A stretch of 64,000 nt of DNA from Pseudovibrio ascidiaceicola (GTDB taxonomy: Bacteria > Pseudomonadota > Alphaproteobacteria > Rhizobiales > Stappiaceae). This document shows, piece after piece, positions 9,265 to 19,543 of the stretch. Location of the stretch: the NCBI RefSeq assembly GCF_900114245.1, contig NZ_FOSK01000001.1:496001-560000 (forward strand). Reading direction: 5' to 3'. The notes below the pieces were generated by a model. That model saw only the letters and a list, made by a program, of their open reading frames with translations, was not told the DNA's origin and ran no database searches. Numbering within the stretch: position 1 is the first letter of the stretch; each line of letters starts with the position of its first letter. Made by a program: the position numbers and the translations under genes.

Positions 9265-10962
9265 ATGGCTATCAGCGCAAACCGTTTGGAGCTGCTGCAG
9301 ATCGCTGAAGCGGTCGCCCGCGAAAAGTCGATCGACCGTAGCATTGTGATTGCTGCTCTTGAGGATGCAATCCAAAAAGCCGCTCGCTCCCGTTATGGCA
9401 CCGAGACTGAAGTTCGTGCCGAGATTAATCCGAAAACCGGTGAAATCCGCCTTCAGCGTTTGCTGCAGGTTGTTGAGGTTGTCGAGAACATTTCGACTGA
9501 AATTGCTCTGGTTGATGCGCAGGAGCGCAACCCGGATGCAACAGTCGGCGATTTCATGGCAGATCCATTGCCACCGCTTGACTTCGGACGTATCGCTGCT
9601 CAGTCCGCTAAGCAGGTCATCGTTCAGAAAGTACGCGAAGCTGAGCGTGATCAGCAGTACGATGAGTTTAAAGACCGTATTGGTGAAGTGCTCAATGCTG
9701 TTGTGAAGCGCGTTGAATATGGCAACGTTGTTGTCGACACCGGTAAGGGTGAAGCAATCGTTCGTCGTGATGAATTGATCCCGCGCGAAATCTTCCGCAA
9801 TGGTGATCGTATTCGTGCGCTGATCTTTGATGTGCGCCGCGAACAGCGTGGTCCACAGGTCTTCCTGTCTCGTACACACCCTCAGTTCATGGCAAAACTG
9901 TTCGCGCAGGAAGTGCCAGAAATCTATGACGGCGTTATCGAGATCAAAGCTGTTGCTCGTGACCCAGGCTCCCGCGCTAAGATCGCAGTCCTGTCTAACG
10001 ACAGTTCTATCGACCCGGTTGGTGCGTGTGTTGGTATGCGTGGTTCCCGCGTTCAGGCTGTTGTTGGTGAGCTTCAGGGTGAGAAAATCGACATCATTCC
10101 TTGGAATGATGATGCAGCAACCTTCATCGTAAACGCGCTTCAGCCTGCTGAAGTTGCTAAGGTTGTTCTCGACGAAGATTCCGAGCGTATCGAAGTTGTT
10201 GTTCCTAACGATCAGCTGTCTCTGGCAATTGGTCGCCGTGGTCAGAACGTACGCCTTGCTTCTCAGCTCACAGGCTGGGGCATCGACATCATGACGGAAG
10301 CGGAAGAGTCCGAGCGTCGCCAGAAAGAATTCCAGGTTCGTTCCGATCTCTTCCAGAATACCTTGAATGTTGACGAGATGGTTTCTCAGCTTCTCGCATC
10401 AGAAGGCTTTACTTCTGTAGAAGAAGTCGCGTACGTTGACCTCGACGAAATCTCGTCCATTGAAGGCTTCGACGAAGAAACAGCCGACGAAATCCAAGCT
10501 CGTGCACGTGAGTACCTGGAAGAGCAGGAAGCAAAACTCGCAGAAGAGCGTCGTCAGCTTGGTGTTTCCGATGAGCTGGTTCAGGTCCCAGGTCTTACAT
10601 CCGCAATGCTTGTTGCATTGGGTAAAGACGAAATCAAAACCATGGAAGACCTCGCAGGCTGTGCAGCTGACGACCTTGTTGGCTGGACGGAACGCAAGGA
10701 TAAAGAAACCATTCGCGTGGAAGGTACTCTGAGCAGTTTCGATCTGTCTCGTGCTGATGCGGAAGCTGTCGTGATGTCAGCACGTGTTGCAGCTGGATGG
10801 ATCTCTGCGGAAGACCTTGTGGAAGTCTCTGAAGAAGAGCTGGAAGTCGAAGAAGAAGACTTCGAAGGCGAAACATTTGAAGAGACTGTGGTTGACGCCG
10901 ACGAGGAATTGGCGCAAGAGAGCGGTGCAGAAGACGCAAAAGGCGAGCAGTCCTCTGAATAA
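9265..10962 (+). CDS. nusA: Transcription termination/antitermination factor NusA
   Basis: The 565-residue protein has the NusA N-terminal domain (residues 1-130), the S1 domain near NAVVKRVEYGNVVVDTGKGEAIV, two KH domains (VGACVGMRGSRVQAVVGEL, then LAIGRRGQNVRLASQLTGW), and two C-terminal acidic-repeat helix-hairpin segments followed by a long Glu/Asp tail. NusA binds RNA polymerase and modulates pausing, termination and antitermination. ATG 9265 has AGGAG plus GAGGA upstream. It is expected to be cotranscribed with rimP and ylxR/infB. Confidence 0.97.
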   Translation: MAISANRLELLQIAEAVAREKSIDRSIVIAALEDAIQKAARSRYGTETEVRAEINPKTGEIRLQRLLQVVEVVENISTEIALVDAQERNPDATVGDFMADPLPPLDFGRIAAQSAKQVIVQKVREAERDQQYDEFKDRIGEVLNAVVKRVEYGNVVVDTGKGEAIVRRDELIPREIFRNGDRIRALIFDVRREQRGPQVFLSRTHPQFMAKLFAQEVPEIYDGVIEIKAVARDPGSRAKIAVLSNDSSIDPVGACVGMRGSRVQAVVGELQGEKIDIIPWNDDAATFIVNALQPAEVAKVVLDEDSERIEVVVPNDQLSLAIGRRGQNVRLASQLTGWGIDIMTEAEESERRQKEFQVRSDLFQNTLNVDEMVSQLLASEGFTSVEEVAYVDLDEISSIEGFDEETADEIQARAREYLEEQEAKLAEERRQLGVSDELVQVPGLTSAMLVALGKDEIKTMEDLAGCAADDLVGWTERKDKETIRVEGTLSSFDLSRADAEAVVMSARVAAGWISAEDLVEVSEEELEVEEEDFEGETFEETVVDADEELAQESGAEDAKGEQSSE

Positions 10963-11092
10963 TCTGTAGCCGCTTGACTGCAGAAAAAAGTTTTATACGG
11001 GGGTGTGTTGAAGTTGCAGCATAAGGCTGCTGGTTTCTACATCCCCGTAACTGAATGAAAAATAACAACAATAGTAGGGTTGGGAATACGAA

Positions 11093-11740
11093 GTGCCGAG
11101 AAAAAATGAGCCGACAGAACGTACCTGCGCGGTCACGCGTGAAGTTCTACCGGTGACAGACCTTCTCAGATTCGTTATGGCTCCTGACAAAACTGTTGTA
11201 GTTGATGTGAAAGGCACCCTCCCGGGACGTGGGGTTTGGGTGTCGGCAAAGAAGTCTGTTTTGCAGGAAGCGATAAAAAGGCGCGCTTTCTCGAGAGGCT
11301 TTAAGGAGCAGGTAAACGCTGAAGACGGTTTGGCCGACCACACCGACAAACTGCTGGAGCAGGCAGCTCTGGGCGCACTGTCCATGAGCCGAAAAGCTGG
11401 CAACCTACATGTTGGCTTTTCGAAAGTCGAGGCAGCTCTCAAAAAGGAGAGTGTTCTTGCTCTGGTGCACGCCACTGAAGCCTCTGAAGATGGTGTGCGT
11501 AAGTTGGCGGCCCTAGCCGCTTCTAGATTTGGCAAGGTGGATCGTCTCAGCGTGATCCGCCTGTTTACCTCGGAACAGATGAGTACGCATCTGGATCGGG
11601 ATAACGTTATACATGCTGTACTGCTGGCCGGCGAGGCAGGCAGAAACTTCGTGAAGCACGCGCAACGCCTTGCGCAATTCCGGGAAGTTTCTGTCGTAGC
11701 TGACGACGACGGTACAAAGGGTGCAGTGGCGCAGGACTGA
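11093..11740 (+). CDS. ylxR: YlxR (DUF448) - L7Ae-like fusion RNA-binding protein
   Basis: This 215-residue protein joins two modules. Residues 1-85 are YlxR/DUF448 ([20 protein letters not shown] and LPGRGVWVS). Residues 95-200 look like the L7Ae/YlxQ fold ([18 protein letters not shown] and [14 protein letters not shown]). In Firmicutes these are two adjacent genes, ylxR and ylxQ; here they are one reading frame, as in other alphaproteobacteria. It lies between nusA and infB, seven bases before the infB start. The function is not settled; RNA binding in transcription or translation is inferred from fold and place. The start is GTG 11093 behind GGGAATACGA. Confidence 0.88.
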   Translation: MPRKNEPTERTCAVTREVLPVTDLLRFVMAPDKTVVVDVKGTLPGRGVWVSAKKSVLQEAIKRRAFSRGFKEQVNAEDGLADHTDKLLEQAALGALSMSRKAGNLHVGFSKVEAALKKESVLALVHATEASEDGVRKLAALAASRFGKVDRLSVIRLFTSEQMSTHLDRDNVIHAVLLAGEAGRNFVKHAQRLAQFREVSVVADDDGTKGAVAQD

Positions 11741-11747
11741 AGGCAAT

Positions 11748-14700
11748 ATGAGCGATACCAAAGACAACCACGACAATCCCACCGGCGGGGAAAAGAAAAC
11801 GCTGGGCCTCAAACGCGGAGGCAGTGTTGAGAAGGGCACTGTTAAGCAGAGCTTCTCCCACGGCCGCTCCAAGGCAGTCGTCGTGGAAAAGAAGAAGCGC
11901 CGTGTAGTTGTGCCGGGCCAGGAAGGCTCCGCGGCACCTGCACCTGCAGCAGCTTCCTCTTCAACTCCTGCAGCCTCCCAGTCACGCCCGGAAAAGCGTC
12001 AGGGACAGCAGCAAGAGCGCGGTCCTCAGCAAGCTCGCCGTGGTGCGGGTGATGCTCAGAAGCGCGGTGAAGGCGGCGGTCGCGGTGGCAACCGCAATAA
12101 CAATAACAACCAGCGTGGCGGTCAGCGTCGCGGTGGCGGCGGTCAGGGCGGTGGTGCCGTTCTGAAAACCTTGACCAAGGGCGAAGCAGACGCACGTCTC
12201 GCAGCGCTTAAAATGGCTAAGGTTCGCGAAGTCGAAGATGCCAAACGCCGCGCTGAAGAAGCGAAGCGTCAGGAAATCTTGGCTGCACAGCGCGCTGTAG
12301 AAGCAGAAAAACAACGTGTAGAAGACGAAGCTCGCGCAAAGCGTGAAGCTGAAGAAGCTGCTGTACGTGCAAAGGCCGAAGCTGAAGCGAAAGCAAAGCG
12401 TGAAGCTGAAGCGGCTGCAAAAGCTGCTGAAGCTCCAAAACCAGCGCAGCGCGAAGAACGTCCTGCACGTTCTGGTGATCGTCCTCAGCGCAGTGGTGAC
12501 CGTGGCCCTCGTCCAAGTGGTGACCGTGGTCCTCGCCCAGCAGGTGATCGTGGTCCTCGTCCAGCAGGTGATCGTGGTCCTCGTCCAGCAGGTGATCGTG
12601 GTCCTCGCCCAGCAGGTGATCGTGGTCCTCGTCCAGGTGGCGATCGTGGTCCTCGCCCAGGTGGTGATCGTGGTCCTCGTCCAGGCGGTGATCGTGGTGG
12701 TCGTCCACCAATGCGTGATGGCAAGCCGCCAAACTTGAATGGCCCGCGTCCAGGCGGTCGTCCAGGTGGCGTGTCTGCAGCACCAGCTGAGAGCATGGAA
12801 ACCGGTAAGGAGGTCAGCAAAAAGGCGTTGAAGCCAGCTGCTCGTCCTAAGAAGCCAGTAGTGGCTCCTAAGCCGTCTCCAAAAGGCAACGATGATCGTC
12901 GTAAGTCAAAACTGACAATTACGCGCGCAACCGGTGGCGACGAAGGCCGTAGCCGTTCGCTGGCATCCATGCGTCGTCGTCGTGAGAAAGAAAAGCGTCA
13001 GGGTCAGAAAGTTGTTCGCGAGAAAGTAGCTCGTGAGGTAACACTCCCAGAAGCAATTTCCATTCAGGATCTTGCTCAGCGTATGTCTGAACGTGCCGTT
13101 GACGTTATCAAACTGCTGATGAAGCAGGGCCAGATGATGAAGATCAACGACATCATCGATGCTGACACTGCCGAATTGATCGCTGTTGAAATGGGTCACA
13201 CCGTTAAACGCGTATCTGAAGCGGATGTTGAAGAAGGTCTCTTCACCGTAGAAGACAACGACACCGATCTTTCCAACCGTCCACCGGTTGTGACGATCAT
13301 GGGTCACGTTGATCATGGTAAGACGTCACTTCTTGATGCTCTGCGTAAGGCAAACGTTGCTTCCGGCGAAGCTGGCGGCATTACTCAGCACATCGGTGCA
13401 TACCAGGTTGAACAGGATGGCCAGAAGGTCACCTTCATCGATACTCCTGGTCACGCAGCGTTTACTCAGATGCGTGCTCGTGGTGCAAAATCCACTGATG
13501 TCGTGATCCTCGTGGTTGCTGCTGATGATGGTGTGATGCCACAGACCAAGGAAGCAATTCAGCACGCTAAGGCTGCTGGCGTTCCGCTCATCATCGCGAT
13601 CAACAAGATGGATAAGCCAGGTGCTGATCCTTCCCGTGTTCGCAACGATCTTCTCCGTGAAGACCTCGTGGTGGAAACCATGGGTGGTGACGTGATCGAC
13701 GTTGAAGTTTCTGCGAAAGAAGGCACCAACCTCGACAAGCTGATCGAAATGATCCTGTTGCAGGCTGAAGTTCTTGAGCTGAAAGCCAACCCGAACCGCG
13801 CTGCCGAAGGTACCGTTATCGAAGCGAAGCTTGATAAAGGTCGCGGTCCAGTTGCTACCGTTCTGGTTCAGAAGGGTACTCTCAAGGTCGGTGATATTGT
13901 TATCGCTGGTTCTGAGTGGGGTCGTGTTCGTGCAATGATCGACGAGAACGGCAAGCAGGTTAAGGAAGCTGGTCCTTCCAAGCCGGTTGAAGTTCTTGGT
14001 TTCCAGTCCACGCCATCTGCAGGTGACATGGTTGCCGCTGTAGAAAACGAAGGCCGTGCACGCGAGATTTCCGAATATCGTCAGCGCCAGAAACGCGATC
14101 AGATCGCAGCACGTATTGCTGGGTCCCGTGGTTCTCTGGAAGCGATGATGAAGGGCTTGCAGGAAGAAGGCAAAAAAGAATTCCCGCTCATCATCAAATC
14201 CGATGTGCAGGGTTCTGCCGAAGCAATCCAGGGTGCGCTCGAAGAACTTGGCAACGACGAAGTCGGCGCACGTGTTGTGGCAGCTTCCGTTGGTGGTATC
14301 ACCGAGAGCGACATCACTCTGGCGATTGCATCCAAAGCACCGATCATGGCGTTCAACGTTCGTGCAAACAAACAGGCGCAGGAAGCTGCACGTCGCGAAG
14401 GCGTCGAAATCCGCTACTACAGCGTGATTTACGACCTCATCGACGATGTGAAGTCCACCATGTCTGGCATGCTTGCTCCAGAACGTCGCGAAACCTTCCT
14501 CGGTTACGCAGACATCAAAGAAATCTTCAACATCACCAAAATCGGTCGTGTTGCAGGTTGTCTGGTCACCGAAGGTGTCGTTCAGCGTGGCGCACAGGTT
14601 CGCTTGCTGCGTGACAACGTCGTCATCCACGAAGGTGAGCTGGGTACACTTAAGCGCTTCAAAGACGAAGTCAAAGAAGTTGAATCCGGTGTTGAATGCG

Positions 14701-14786
14701 GCATGAACTTCACAAACTACAAGGATATGCGCGTCGGTGATGTCATCGAGTGCTTCCAGGTAGAAGAGATCGCTCGCTCCCTCTAA
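11748..14786 (+). CDS. infB: Translation initiation factor IF-2
   Basis: The 1012-residue protein has a long N-terminal extension: Gly/Arg/Asn-rich patches near residue 105-145, an Ala/Glu/Lys coiled-coil region (about 150-235), and nine GDRGPRP-type octapeptides (see repeat entry). IF-2 N and G domains follow, with G1 GHVDHGKT from residue 519, DTPGHAAF and NKMDKP. The C-terminal domains bind fMet-tRNA. It is a GTPase that positions initiator tRNA on the ribosome. ATG 11748 is preferred over an in-frame GTG 27 bases upstream because AAGG lies just before it and the GTG falls inside ylxR. Confidence 0.97.
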   Translation: MSDTKDNHDNPTGGEKKTLGLKRGGSVEKGTVKQSFSHGRSKAVVVEKKKRRVVVPGQEGSAAPAPAAASSSTPAASQSRPEKRQGQQQERGPQQARRGAGDAQKRGEGGGRGGNRNNNNNQRGGQRRGGGGQGGGAVLKTLTKGEADARLAALKMAKVREVEDAKRRAEEAKRQEILAAQRAVEAEKQRVEDEARAKREAEEAAVRAKAEAEAKAKREAEAAAKAAEAPKPAQREERPARSGDRPQRSGDRGPRPSGDRGPRPAGDRGPRPAGDRGPRPAGDRGPRPAGDRGPRPGGDRGPRPGGDRGPRPGGDRGGRPPMRDGKPPNLNGPRPGGRPGGVSAAPAESMETGKEVSKKALKPAARPKKPVVAPKPSPKGNDDRRKSKLTITRATGGDEGRSRSLASMRRRREKEKRQGQKVVREKVAREVTLPEAISIQDLAQRMSERAVDVIKLLMKQGQMMKINDIIDADTAELIAVEMGHTVKRVSEADVEEGLFTVEDNDTDLSNRPPVVTIMGHVDHGKTSLLDALRKANVASGEAGGITQHIGAYQVEQDGQKVTFIDTPGHAAFTQMRARGAKSTDVVILVVAADDGVMPQTKEAIQHAKAAGVPLIIAINKMDKPGADPSRVRNDLLREDLVVETMGGDVIDVEVSAKEGTNLDKLIEMILLQAEVLELKANPNRAAEGTVIEAKLDKGRGPVATVLVQKGTLKVGDIVIAGSEWGRVRAMIDENGKQVKEAGPSKPVEVLGFQSTPSAGDMVAAVENEGRAREISEYRQRQKRDQIAARIAGSRGSLEAMMKGLQEEGKKEFPLIIKSDVQGSAEAIQGALEELGNDEVGARVVAASVGGITESDITLAIASKAPIMAFNVRANKQAQEAARREGVEIRYYSVIYDLIDDVKSTMSGMLAPERRETFLGYADIKEIFNITKIGRVAGCLVTEGVVQRGAQVRLLRDNVVIHEGELGTLKRFKDEVKEVESGVECGMNFTNYKDMRVGDVIECFQVEEIARSL
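12492..12707 (+). repeat. 24-base tandem repeats encoding GDRGPRP octapeptides in infB
   Basis: Nine consecutive in-frame 24-base units encode (S/A/G)GDRGPRP, preceded by a partial unit SGDRPQR from 12471. Neighbouring units are nearly identical at the DNA level, which points to recent slippage-type expansion. It is an Arg/Pro/Gly disordered linker in the IF-2 extension, not a CRISPR. Confidence 0.9.
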
Positions 14787-14825
14787 CAGAGTGAAGAGCT
14801 AAACGAGCGAAATGAACATTCAGCA

Positions 14826-14856
14826 GCGCCGGCGCGGATTTATCCCCGTCGGCGCT
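14826..14856 (+). other. GC-rich hairpin between infB and rbfA
   Basis: A stem formed by AGCGCCGGCG and CGTCGGCGCT lies in this short gap. No T-run follows, so it is unlikely to be a strong terminator; it may mark partial termination or a processing site. Coordinates are approximate. Confidence 0.4.
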
Positions 14857-14893
14857 CTGTTGTTCCAAACTCAAAGCAAATTGAGAGATAAAA

Positions 14894-15331
14894 ATGGCAA
14901 AAGCACGCGATGAATTTGCAGGTCAGCCGTCTCAGCGCCAGTTGCGTGTAGGTGAGATTGTCCGCAAAGAACTGTCAGACATTCTGACACGTGGTCGGAT
15001 CACAGATCCTGATCTAGATGGTGTTATTATCACGGTCCCGGAAGTGCGCATGTCGCCTGATCTAAGATGGGCAGACGTCCTGGTTATGCCTATGGGTGGT
15101 CGTGATATTGACGTTGTCCTCGCTGCACTTAAACGCAACGCGAAATACCTTCGTGGACAAGTCGCTCGACGCGTCACAATGAAATACACTTGTGATCTAC
15201 GTTTTGTAGCCGATACGCGTTTTGACGATGATGATCTGATCACTCGACTACTGCATGAGCCTAGCATCCGTAAGGATTTTGCTGATGGCGGCATTGATGA
15301 CGATGATGATCAAGGTGGTGACCGCGACTAA
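14894..15331 (+). CDS. rbfA: 30S ribosome-binding factor RbfA
   Basis: The 145-residue KH-fold protein begins with the conserved SQRQLRVGEIVRKELSDIL and contains VRMSPDLRWADVLVMP and the C-terminal LRFVADTRFDD. It aids 16S rRNA 5'-end processing and cold-adapted 30S maturation. The C-terminus is a run of Asp residues. It lies between infB and truB. Confidence 0.95.
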   Translation: MAKARDEFAGQPSQRQLRVGEIVRKELSDILTRGRITDPDLDGVIITVPEVRMSPDLRWADVLVMPMGGRDIDVVLAALKRNAKYLRGQVARRVTMKYTCDLRFVADTRFDDDDLITRLLHEPSIRKDFADGGIDDDDDQGGDRD

Positions 15332-15429
15332 GCTTTACAGAGCATATTGCTGAAGAAGAAGTCGTGAGTTCCTGACCAAAGTACGCGCTTAGAAGCGCTA
15401 AGCATGCAAAGAATTAAGAGCTGAGAAGT

Positions 15430-16407
15430 ATGGCGCGCAAACAGCAGCGACGTAGACCCCGTTTCCCTGTAAACGGATGGCTTGTGTTGGATAAGCCTCT
15501 AAACCTGACCTCCAATGATGCGTTGGGGCAGTTAAAGAGGATTTTTCATCCTGAAAAAGTCGGACACGCAGGAACGCTTGACCCGCTCGCGACCGGCTGC
15601 TTGCCTATCGCTTTTGGGGAAGCCACCAAAACGGTCCCATACATCATGGATGGACGAAAGGTTTACCGCTTTGAGGTGACCTGGGGTACGCAAACCACCT
15701 CTGATGATGCTGAAGGCGAGCCGGTCAAGACCTCCGATGTACGTCCGACGCAAGATGAGATCCTCGAGGTTTTGCCTGAATTCCGTGGTGCCATTGAGCA
15801 GGTTCCGCCAATTTTCTCAGCAATCAAAGTTGATGGAAACCGCGCATACGATCTTGCCCGAGATGGCGAAGACGTAAAGCTGGACGCACGCACGATTGTG
15901 GTGCACCGTTTGGACTTGGTCGAGTGTCCAGATGAAAACCGTGCGGTATTTGAAGCTGAATGCGGCAAGGGAACCTATGTTCGCTCACTGGCTCGGGATC
16001 TTGGTGAACGGCTTGGTACATGTGGCTATGTCACTGACTTGCGCCGGTTGCTGGTAGGACCATTCGGTGAAGAGCAGATGGTTACTCTGGATGAACTTCG
16101 TGCCGCTAAAGAAACTATGGCGGTAGAAGTTGAAGAAGGGGAAGAGCCACCTGTTCTCGACCCCCACGAAAATTCAGAACTGATCGGACACATCAAACCA
16201 GTTGAAGTCGCGCTCCACCAGTTTGCAGAGGTGGCGATCACCTCTGATGCTGCTGCAAAGGTAAAGCGCGGTAATCCTGTTTTACTGCGTGGCGCAAATG
16301 CACCGATTGGCCCGGAAGAAATCTATGTGGTTTCTGGAGGCAAGCTGATTGCTTTTGGTGAAGTCTCAAAAGGCCAGTTCAAGCCCAAACGGGTTTTCAA
16401 TCTCTGA
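15430..16407 (+). CDS. truB: tRNA pseudouridine(55) synthase TruB
   Basis: The 325-residue protein has NGWLVLDKPLNLTSNDAL and the catalytic motif GHAGTLDPLATGCLPI, whose Asp is the pseudouridylation nucleophile. YRFEVTWGTQTTSDDAEG and the GTYVRSLARDLG block follow, with a PUA-like C-terminus. It converts U55 of the tRNA T-loop to pseudouridine. A terminator follows before rpsO. Confidence 0.96.
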   Translation: MARKQQRRRPRFPVNGWLVLDKPLNLTSNDALGQLKRIFHPEKVGHAGTLDPLATGCLPIAFGEATKTVPYIMDGRKVYRFEVTWGTQTTSDDAEGEPVKTSDVRPTQDEILEVLPEFRGAIEQVPPIFSAIKVDGNRAYDLARDGEDVKLDARTIVVHRLDLVECPDENRAVFEAECGKGTYVRSLARDLGERLGTCGYVTDLRRLLVGPFGEEQMVTLDELRAAKETMAVEVEEGEEPPVLDPHENSELIGHIKPVEVALHQFAEVAITSDAAAKVKRGNPVLLRGANAPIGPEEIYVVSGGKLIAFGEVSKGQFKPKRVFNL

Positions 16408-16505
16408 AGCCTTTCTGAAAGTGAGGCCCCACACATGAATGTAAATCATCGCGGGGCGCAATCGTTGAAAGGCAAACTGTTCTACTGGGATTTATGGCTG
16501 CAAGC

Positions 16506-16539
16506 CTCTCAAGATTCTTCTGGTTTTTTGAGAGTTTTT
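16506..16539 (+). terminator. Intrinsic terminator after truB
   Basis: CTCTCAA (16506-16512) pairs with TTGAGAG (16528-16534), extendable by further pairs, and is followed by TTTTT. The remaining rpsO upstream region to 16704 shows no other clear element, though an S15 autoregulatory site would be expected there. Confidence 0.7.
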
Positions 16540-16704
16540 CAGTCATAGTCCCGCCGCTGGGAAGCTACTGCTTACCCGGTTATCATGTGTTGGCCTGACC
16601 CTGCTAGACGACATCTTGGCATGGCCCGAGTTCAGCGCATCGCTCCGCAAATGAGCACATTAAAAAAAACGCAGTTTCGACTGCCATTAGATAAGGAAAA
16701 ATCG

Positions 16705-16974
16705 ATGTCGATTACGCCTGAAAAAAAAGCTGAACTGATCAAAGAATTTGCGATCAAAGAAGGCGACACTGGCTCTCCGGAAGTACAGGTTGCTATCCTT
16801 ACGCACCGCATTACAGTTCTGACTGACCACTTCAAGGGTCACAAGAAAGACAACCACTCACGTCGTGGTCTTCTTAAAATGGTTGCACTTCGTCGTAAGC
16901 TCCTTGACTACGTTAAGGGCAAAGACGTTGCTCGTTACCAGTCCCTGATCGAGCGTCTGGGCATTCGTCGCTAA
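16705..16974 (+). CDS. rpsO: 30S ribosomal protein S15
   Basis: The 89-residue protein has the exact usual S15 length, with [29 protein letters not shown] and the C-terminal [12 protein letters not shown]. It binds 16S rRNA early in assembly. ATG 16705 follows AAGGAAAA; an upstream in-frame ATG at 16585 would add an implausible 40-residue extension. The pairing with pnp is classical. Confidence 0.97.
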   Translation: MSITPEKKAELIKEFAIKEGDTGSPEVQVAILTHRITVLTDHFKGHKKDNHSRRGLLKMVALRRKLLDYVKGKDVARYQSLIERLGIRR

Positions 16975-16990
16975 GACGAAGAATTCAAAG

Positions 16991-17018
16991 CGCGGCAGCG
17001 AAAGCTCGCCGCGTTTTC
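16991..17018 (+). terminator. Intrinsic terminator after rpsO
   Basis: CGCGGC/GCCGCG stem with an inner AGC/GCT and GAAA loop, followed by TTTTCC. Some read-through into pnp is expected by analogy with other bacteria. Confidence 0.7.
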
Positions 17019-17023
17019 CTTAC

Positions 17024-17096
17024 CCTCTCTTATTTCCAAGGTATTTCGGGAAATTGCGAGAGGTATATTCTGGATCAGATCGTTCTCTTCCAGAAT
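17024..17096 (+). promoter_or_regulatory. Two tandem hairpins in the pnp leader
   Basis: Hairpin 1 pairs CCTCTC-ATTTCC (17024-17037) with GGAAAT-GAGAGG (17049-17063). Hairpin 2 pairs ATTCTGG (17067-17073) with CCAGAAT (17090-17096). Neither has a T-run, so they are not terminators. In E. coli the pnp leader folds into an RNase III-cut stem used for autoregulation; a similar role is inferred here. The rest of the 373-base gap (to 17347) shows a CCAAAA/TTTTGG pair near 17152-17176 but nothing clearer. Confidence 0.5.
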
Positions 17097-17347
17097 GAAA
17101 GCAGGCGGATGAAGACCTGGCAGGATTGCCAGAAGCTTACAGCGTATCTCCCAAAAGTGGAGGCCGGTTTTTGGTCAAAGGTACGCACAATCTAACAGAG
17201 CTTCTCGCTGTCTTGCCTGCAATCGTTCGACCTGAAAAGGCATCGCGCCCTTGATACTCAAGGAGTTGGTGCGCGCATTGCCGGCAAATGACAGCCTCAA
17301 GTTTGATGACGACCATCAGGCACTGAGGCGAACGTTAGGATAAAGAT

Positions 17348-19486
17348 ATGTTTGATATACATCGCGTGGAAGTAGATTGGGGCGGACGTCCGCTCATCCT
17401 TGAAACCGGCAAGGTTGCCCGTCAGGCAGACGGCGCAGTCATCGCAACATACGGCGAGACCAAAGTTCTCGCGACTGTAGTGTCCGCGAAGACCGCAAAG
17501 CCAGGTCAGGATTTCTTCCCACTTACCGTAAATTATCAGGAAAAGGCATACGCTGCTGGCCGCATTCCAGGTGGCTTCTTCAAGCGCGAAGGCCGTCCTT
17601 CCGAGCACGAGACCCTGACATCCCGTCTGATTGACCGTCCGATCCGTCCGTTGTTCGTAGATGGTTACAAGAATGAAACTCAGGTTGTTCTTACTGTTCT
17701 GTCTCACGATCTTGAGAACGCTCCAGACATTCTGGCAATGGTTGGTGCATCCGCAGCACTCACCATCTCCGGCGTTCCATTCATGGGCCCAATCGGTGGC
17801 GCTCGTGTTGGTTACATCAACGGTGAATACGTTCTGAACCCAACAGTTGACCAGATGGAAGAAACCGATCTGGACCTGATTGTTGCAGGTACCAACGACG
17901 CTGTTCTGATGGTTGAATCCGAAGCTCAGGAACTGACCGAAGAAGTAATGCTCGGCGCTGTGATGTTTGGTCACAAAGGCTTCCAGCCTGTGATCGATGC
18001 GATCATCCAGCTTGCTGAAAAAGCTGCTAAAGAGCCACGTGAACTGAACCTGCCAGATCATTCTGAGCTGTTCGGAAAAGTTCAGGAACTGGCTGCTGAA
18101 GAACTCGGCGCTGCTTACTCCATCACTGTGAAAACAGAGCGTAAAAACGCTGTTGATGCTGTGAAGGCGAAAGTTGTTGAAGCTCTTGTAACCGGTGAAG
18201 AAGGCGCTCCTGAAGCGACTGTCATCTCTGACCTGTTCAAGAAAGCTGAAGCTGCAATCGTTCGTGGCCGTATCCTGGATACTGGTTCCCGTATCGATGG
18301 TCGTGACCTTTCCACCGTTCGCTCTATCGTTTCTGAAGTTGGCATGCTGCCACGTGCACACGGTTCTGCCCTGTTCACACGCGGTGAAACTCAGGCAATG
18401 GTTGTTGCAACACTGGGTACAGGTGAAGACGAGCAGTTCGTTGACAAGCTCGAAGGCACCACCAAATCTGCATTCATGCTGCACTACAACTTCCCTCCAT
18501 ACTCTGTAGGTGAAGCTGGTCGCATGGGTTCCCCAGGACGTCGTGAAATCGGTCACGGTAAACTGGCATGGCGCGCTGTTAACCCAATGCTGCCTGCACA
18601 CCATGATTTCCCATACACTCTGCGTGTTGTTTCTGAAATCACTGAGTCCAATGGTTCTTCCTCCATGGCTTCCGTTTGTGGTGCATCCCTGTCCCTGATG
18701 GACGCTGGTGTTCCTCTGAAGGCTCCTGTGGCTGGTATCGCGATGGGTCTCATCAAGGAAGGCGAGCGCTTCGCAGTTCTCTCCGATATCCTTGGCGACG
18801 AAGATCACCTCGGCGATATGGACTTTAAAGTTGCAGGTTCTGCAAACGGCGTCACTGCACTGCAGATGGACATCAAGATCGACGGTATCACCGAAGAGAT
18901 CATGAAAGTCGCTCTGGAGCAGGCTAAAGGCGGTCGCGTTCACATTCTTGACGAGATGGCAAATGCAATCACCGAAGCTCGTTCTGAGCTGGGTGAGCAT
19001 GCTCCACGCATCGAAGTGATCAAGATCCCAGTAGACAAGATCCGTGAAGTAATCGGTTCTGGCGGTAAAGTTATCCGCGAGATCGTTGAAAAGACCGGCG
19101 CGAAAGTGAACATCGAAGACGACGGCACCGTTAAGGTGGCTTCTTCTGACGGTAAAGCGATTAAAGCTGCTCTTAACTGGATCAACTCCATCGCTGCTGA
19201 GCCAGAAGTTGGCGTAATCTACGAAGGCACAGTTGTTAAGACTGTAGACTTCGGTGCATTCGTAAACTTCTTCGGCGCACGCGACGGTCTGGTTCACATC
19301 TCCCAGCTGGCTCCACGCAAAGTTGCGAAAGTAACTGACGTGATCAAAGAAGGCGACAAAGTCTTCGTTAAGCTGATGGGCTTTGATGAGCGCGGTAAAG
19401 TTCGCCTTTCCATGAAAGTTGTCGATCAGGAAACTGGCAAGGAAATTCCTCGCGAAGAAGCTGCACCAGCTCCTGCAAAAGACTAA
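17348..19486 (+). CDS. pnp: Polyribonucleotide nucleotidyltransferase (PNPase)
   Basis: The 712-residue protein has two RNase PH-like domains (from residue 1, with [15 protein letters not shown] and [12 protein letters not shown]; second core near [13 protein letters not shown] and [19 protein letters not shown]). A KH domain ([20 protein letters not shown]) and an S1 domain ([20 protein letters not shown]) follow. It degrades RNA 3' to 5' by phosphorolysis. ATG 17348 is preceded by TAGGATAAAG. A 666-codon open frame on the opposite strand is only a codon-usage shadow. Confidence 0.98.
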   Translation: MFDIHRVEVDWGGRPLILETGKVARQADGAVIATYGETKVLATVVSAKTAKPGQDFFPLTVNYQEKAYAAGRIPGGFFKREGRPSEHETLTSRLIDRPIRPLFVDGYKNETQVVLTVLSHDLENAPDILAMVGASAALTISGVPFMGPIGGARVGYINGEYVLNPTVDQMEETDLDLIVAGTNDAVLMVESEAQELTEEVMLGAVMFGHKGFQPVIDAIIQLAEKAAKEPRELNLPDHSELFGKVQELAAEELGAAYSITVKTERKNAVDAVKAKVVEALVTGEEGAPEATVISDLFKKAEAAIVRGRILDTGSRIDGRDLSTVRSIVSEVGMLPRAHGSALFTRGETQAMVVATLGTGEDEQFVDKLEGTTKSAFMLHYNFPPYSVGEAGRMGSPGRREIGHGKLAWRAVNPMLPAHHDFPYTLRVVSEITESNGSSSMASVCGASLSLMDAGVPLKAPVAGIAMGLIKEGERFAVLSDILGDEDHLGDMDFKVAGSANGVTALQMDIKIDGITEEIMKVALEQAKGGRVHILDEMANAITEARSELGEHAPRIEVIKIPVDKIREVIGSGGKVIREIVEKTGAKVNIEDDGTVKVASSDGKAIKAALNWINSIAAEPEVGVIYEGTVVKTVDFGAFVNFFGARDGLVHISQLAPRKVAKVTDVIKEGDKVFVKLMGFDERGKVRLSMKVVDQETGKEIPREEAAPAPAKD

Positions 19487-19505
19487 GCTTTTCTAGCTAA
19501 GTTCA

Positions 19506-19539
19506 AAAAGGCCGGTCCAGAAATGGATCGGCCTTTTTT
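19506..19539 (+). terminator. Strong intrinsic terminator after pnp
   Basis: AAAAAGGCCGGTCC pairs with GGATCGGCCTTTTT around AGAAAT. The T-run on + and A-run on the 5' side allow it to work for the converging EamA gene too. Confidence 0.85.
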
Positions 19540-19543
19540 CGTT

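Noticed and set aside
12492-12707. Possible CRISPR array
   Set aside because: The 24-base units are contiguous, in frame in infB and without spacers.
13326-14630. Long minus-strand open frame opposite infB
   Set aside because: Same reason: antisense shadow of a highly expressed gene.
16585-16704. N-terminal extension of S15 from the upstream ATG
   Set aside because: S15 is 89 residues across bacteria and a good ribosome-binding site precedes ATG 16705.
17297-19297. Open frame of 666 codons on the minus strand opposite pnp
   Set aside because: It mirrors pnp codon bias, has low-complexity Cys/Asn/Phe-rich translation, no ribosome-binding site and no domain.
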